A DNA stretch of 64,000 nucleotides from JBBSDP01 sp038240605 (lineage in GTDB: Bacteria > Planctomycetota > Phycisphaerae > Tepidisphaerales > Tepidisphaeraceae): positions 32,308-96,307 of the forward strand of contig JBBSDP010000013.1 in NCBI GenBank assembly GCA_038240605.1, written 5' to 3'. Shown here one piece after another: positions 61,487 to 64,000 of the stretch (position 1 is its first letter; every line of letters begins with the position of its first letter). The notes beneath the pieces are model-generated. The model did no database searches. It saw only the letters and a list, made by a program, of their open reading frames with translations, and was not told where the DNA came from. Both the position numbers and the translations under genes were made by a program.

Positions 61487-62800
61487 ATGACCGTGATCAC
61501 ATCCGCGCCGCCCCAGGCTCAAACGTCACTGGATATTCGCGTGCGCTTGTCGGTCATGATGTTCCTCCAGTATGCCATCTGGGGCGCCTGGCTTCCGCTG
61601 TTCTTTTCCTTTCTCCACGAGCACCGGGGACTGACGCCGCTTCAGGTCGGCGAGCTGTTTTCCATCGGGGCGATCGGCGCCCTGGTGGCCCCGTTCATCG
61701 CCGGGCAGATCGCCGACCGCTGGTTCAACACGGAAAAGTTCCTGGCCGTCAGTCATATCCTCGGCGGGCTGCTCGTCTGGCAGCTCGCCAACGTGGTGAG
61801 CTGGAACGGACTGGTGGTCTTCTCCCTCCTCTACGCGCTGATCTATGCCCCCACGCTTTCGCTGACCAATTCACTCGCATTTCATCACCTCGCGGACCGG
61901 GACCGGGATTTCGGAAAAGTCCGCGTCTGGGGAACGATCGGATGGATCGCCGCGGGAATTGGGATCGGACAATGGCTGCTCTACCACTACACGCCGGCCG
62001 GCGTTCCCGCCGCGGCGGTGCGCGCTTCGCAGGTCGCCGGGATGGCGGACGCGTTCCGCCTCAGCGCGATCCTCGGGTTCGTACTGGGCGTGTTCTGCTT
62101 GCTCCTGCCCAAGACACCGCCGCAACGGGGAAAGACGCAGTTTGCTCCCGTTGAAGCGCTGGGTGAGCTGCGTAAGCCGGCACTGCTGGTCTTGTTTCTG
62201 ATCTCGTTTCCGATTGCCTGCGTGCACCAGTTCTACTTCGTGCACACGGCGGGTTTTCTCGGAACGCTCCCGCTCCCCGGTGCGTCGGCGATCAACCGGA
62301 TTTTCGGGGTCGGTGGCGGAGGGCTGATGACGATCGGGCAGATTTCCGAGCTGCTCGTCCTCGCGTTCATCCCGTTTTTCACGAAGCGATTTTCGCGAAA
62401 GACCTTCTTGACCATCGGGCTGCTGGCCTACGTCCTGCGGTTCGCCGCATTCGCCTATTTGCCCCATGCCTGGGCGGTACTGCCCGCGCTCGCGCTGCAT
62501 GGCCTCTGTTTTGGCTGCTTCTTCTTTATCGCATTTATGATCGTGGATGAAATGACCACGAAAGATGTGCGCGCCAGCGCGCAGGGTCTGTTTAACCTCG
62601 TGGTGATGGGATTCGGCGTCATCTTCGGAAATTATCTCGCCGGCTGGATCGCGCAGGCTTCGATGCACGGCACCGAGATCGATTACTCGAAGCTGTTTGG
62701 CATTCCCATGTTCATCTGCATCGCCTGCCTGCTCGCGCTGGTCGCGTTCTATCCCTCCCGGCGCGCGGCATCGGAATGGACCCCGGTGGTCGGGAAGTAG
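61487..62800 (+). CDS. MFS transporter, nucleoside:H+ symporter-like
   Basis: The 437-residue membrane protein has about twelve hydrophobic helices and starts LSVMMFLQYAIWGAWLPLFF. The region GELFSIGAIGALVAPFIAGQIADRWF, with the D-R charge pair, is the typical MFS loop 2-3. The layout resembles NupG-type nucleoside:H+ symporters and the related protein at 2379-3659. An ATG start is used. It is the last plus-strand gene before metF, which is convergent. Confidence 0.88.
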   Translation: MTVITSAPPQAQTSLDIRVRLSVMMFLQYAIWGAWLPLFFSFLHEHRGLTPLQVGELFSIGAIGALVAPFIAGQIADRWFNTEKFLAVSHILGGLLVWQLANVVSWNGLVVFSLLYALIYAPTLSLTNSLAFHHLADRDRDFGKVRVWGTIGWIAAGIGIGQWLLYHYTPAGVPAAAVRASQVAGMADAFRLSAILGFVLGVFCLLLPKTPPQRGKTQFAPVEALGELRKPALLVLFLISFPIACVHQFYFVHTAGFLGTLPLPGASAINRIFGVGGGGLMTIGQISELLVLAFIPFFTKRFSRKTFLTIGLLAYVLRFAAFAYLPHAWAVLPALALHGLCFGCFFFIAFMIVDEMTTKDVRASAQGLFNLVVMGFGVIFGNYLAGWIAQASMHGTEIDYSKLFGIPMFICIACLLALVAFYPSRRAASEWTPVVGK

Positions 62801-62827
62801 TGCAGGGCCAGGCGCGGTCGCGCGGCG

Positions 62828-63703
62828 TCAATACGCGTGTTGCGTGTTGAGCGACTTGCAGATCCGCACGGTCGCCTTGCTCTTGTTCAAGGTGTAGAAG
62901 TGAATGCCGTCCACCGCGTTGCGGAGCAGGTCTTCGCACTGTGCGATGGCGTATTCCACGCCGGCGGCGTAGACCGCCTCCGGGTCCCCTTCCACCGTCT
63001 CGAGTCGAATCAGTAATGGGTGGGGGATGCGTGCCCCGCACATCGAGATGAACCGCTTGATCTGGGCGACGTTCCCGATGGGCATGATGCCGGCGATGAT
63101 CGGCACGCGGATACCCGCGGCCCGGGCGCCGTCACGAAAACGGTAGAAATCCGCGTTATCGAAAAAGAGCTGCGTCACGATGAACGCGGCGCCGTTGTCC
63201 ACCTTCCGCTTGAGGTGCTCCATGTCGCGCGTGAGGTTCAGGCACTGGGGATGCCCCTCGGGATAACCGGCGACGCCGATGCAGAAGTCATGTCGGCCGC
63301 GAACGTACGCGACGAGCGCATCGGCATTGGCGAACCCCCCTTCGGTCGCGATGAACTGCGACTGCCCCGCCGGGGGATCGCCGCGCAAGGCGAGCACGTT
63401 GCGGATGCCGGCGTCCCAGAGGTCGTCGAGGATCTCCCCAATCTGCACGGCGGTGTGTCCGACGCAGGTGAGGTGGGCCATCGAACGGATATTCAGCTCG
63501 TTCTGGATCCGTTCGACGAGGTCAACCGTCTTCTGGCGCGTGCTCCCGCCGGCCCCATACGTTACGGACACATATGAGGGGTTGAGCGGCTTGAGGTCGT
63601 CGATCGTCTGATAAAGGGAAGCGAACCCGGCCTCGTTCTTCGGTGGAAAGAACTCGAAGGAAACCGCCGGCTTGCCGCGCCCCAGAATCTGGTCAATCCG
63701 CAT
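62828..63703 (-). CDS. metF: Methylenetetrahydrofolate reductase
   Basis: The 291-residue FAD TIM barrel has SFEFFPPKNEAG, TYGAGGSTRQKTVDLVERIQ, HLTCVGH, LALRGDPP, VAGYPEGHP and QLFFDNADFYRF, all MetF signatures. It makes 5-methyltetrahydrofolate for methionine synthesis. With gcvTHP supplying methylenetetrahydrofolate and the SAM riboswitch unit, this gives a one-carbon/methionine theme. AGGAG stands 6 bases upstream of the ATG. Confidence 0.96.
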   Translation of the reverse strand: MRIDQILGRGKPAVSFEFFPPKNEAGFASLYQTIDDLKPLNPSYVSVTYGAGGSTRQKTVDLVERIQNELNIRSMAHLTCVGHTAVQIGEILDDLWDAGIRNVLALRGDPPAGQSQFIATEGGFANADALVAYVRGRHDFCIGVAGYPEGHPQCLNLTRDMEHLKRKVDNGAAFIVTQLFFDNADFYRFRDGARAAGIRVPIIAGIMPIGNVAQIKRFISMCGARIPHPLLIRLETVEGDPEAVYAAGVEYAIAQCEDLLRNAVDGIHFYTLNKSKATVRICKSLNTQHAY

Positions 63704-64000
63704 ACAACGCTCCTGGGCGCTTTATCGGCGAAACCAGACGGTGGGGCAAGAAGAGAGTGCTGAGTGCTGAGTGTCCTGAGCGGAGTCGAAGGAAGCGGAG
63801 TGAGCGCAGTGCGGAGAACGTAGGGTGGGCTTTTGCCCACCGCCAGACTCTAGCGGTGGGCGAAGCCCACCCTATCCATGAAAGGCTTTTTTCGGTCAAC
63901 AAAAATCTCTCCTCACCGAAGCATTTTTTTTGCTTCGCGATTGGCAATCGTCTTTGCTCGTCGCGCGTCCATGCACCGGTCAAAGCTGGCTCTCTCGAGC
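63704..64000. other. 297-base end of window: repeats, no gene supported
   Basis: This stretch holds GAGTGCTGAGTGCTGAGT units (63754-63771), the imperfect palindrome TCCTGAGCGGAGTCGAAGGA (63774-63793), palindromic repeat copy 4, and a CGAAGCA/TGCTTCG hairpin with a T loop (63916-63936). The open frames here look random. Confidence 0.6.
63820..63875. repeat. Palindromic repeat, GTAGGGTGGGC family, copy 4
   Basis: Arms 63820-63841 and 63855-63875 flank a 13-base loop upstream of metF. The unit GGTGGGCGAAGCCCACCCTA matches the other copies. Confidence 0.85.

Noticed and set aside
61959..62668. Minus-strand frame of 265 codons within 61871-62668
   Set aside because: It is antisense of the MFS transporter, whose membrane helices are clear on the plus strand.

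Overview
The window looks like a piece of a Planctomycetota chromosome, probably Phycisphaerae-like. That placement is inferred, not proven, from four things: high GC content; Gram-negative envelope genes (lpxD, an lptB-type ATPase, MltA); the accessory repertoire (Uma2 nucleases, DUF4058 proteins, an ASPIC/UnbV remnant, Tat-exported sugar-isomerase-like TIM barrels, a C30-carotenoid-type cassette); and many GTG/TTG starts. No tRNA or rRNA gene was seen.

Layout. 1-10.4 kb: a secreted protein cut by the left edge, ychF, small membrane proteins, an MFS transporter and a PQQ-propeller membrane protein. These are followed by a four-gene cassette (aldehyde dehydrogenase, CrtI/CrtN-type desaturase, acyltransferase, glycosyltransferase) resembling the late steps of staphyloxanthin synthesis. 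10.4-13.4 kb: short envelope or regulatory genes with an ASPIC/UnbV remnant and an insertion-sequence remnant. 13.4-20.4 kb (minus strand): a housekeeping block nusA, infB, DUF503, rbfA, an HhH-GPD-like gene and hisG. 20.6-29.3 kb: a MalK/UgpC-type ATPase, then an accessory region of Uma2 and DUF4058 paralogues and gene fossils. 27.3-30.95 kb (minus strand): a sulfur-metabolism unit in which a SAM-I riboswitch with its own promoter and terminator precedes a threonine-synthase-like PLP enzyme, a Gly-Gly-ending MoaD/ThiS carrier and a NIL-domain protein. 31-45 kb: a response regulator, a GGQ protein, a GH57 amylase, the complete glycine cleavage genes gcvT-gcvH-gcvP, a TIM barrel, a DinG helicase and a GH13 lipoprotein. 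45-64 kb: comF, lipA (which lipoylates GcvH), a DUF255 protein, MltA, lpxD, an ABC-F ATPase, an LptB-dioxygenase fusion, a cold-shock protein, a UvrD/PcrA helicase, an RRM protein, an MFS transporter and metF.

How the genes fit together. GcvTHP, LipA and MetF form a one-carbon theme, and the SAM riboswitch ties the ThrC-like/MoaD/NIL unit to methionine supply. That unit is the best candidate for a less-described system: protein-thiocarboxylate-dependent homocysteine synthesis. The LptB-dioxygenase fusion is the second. Intergenic DNA carries several families of short palindromic or inverted tandem repeats. Some of them supply stop codons or the ends of genes.
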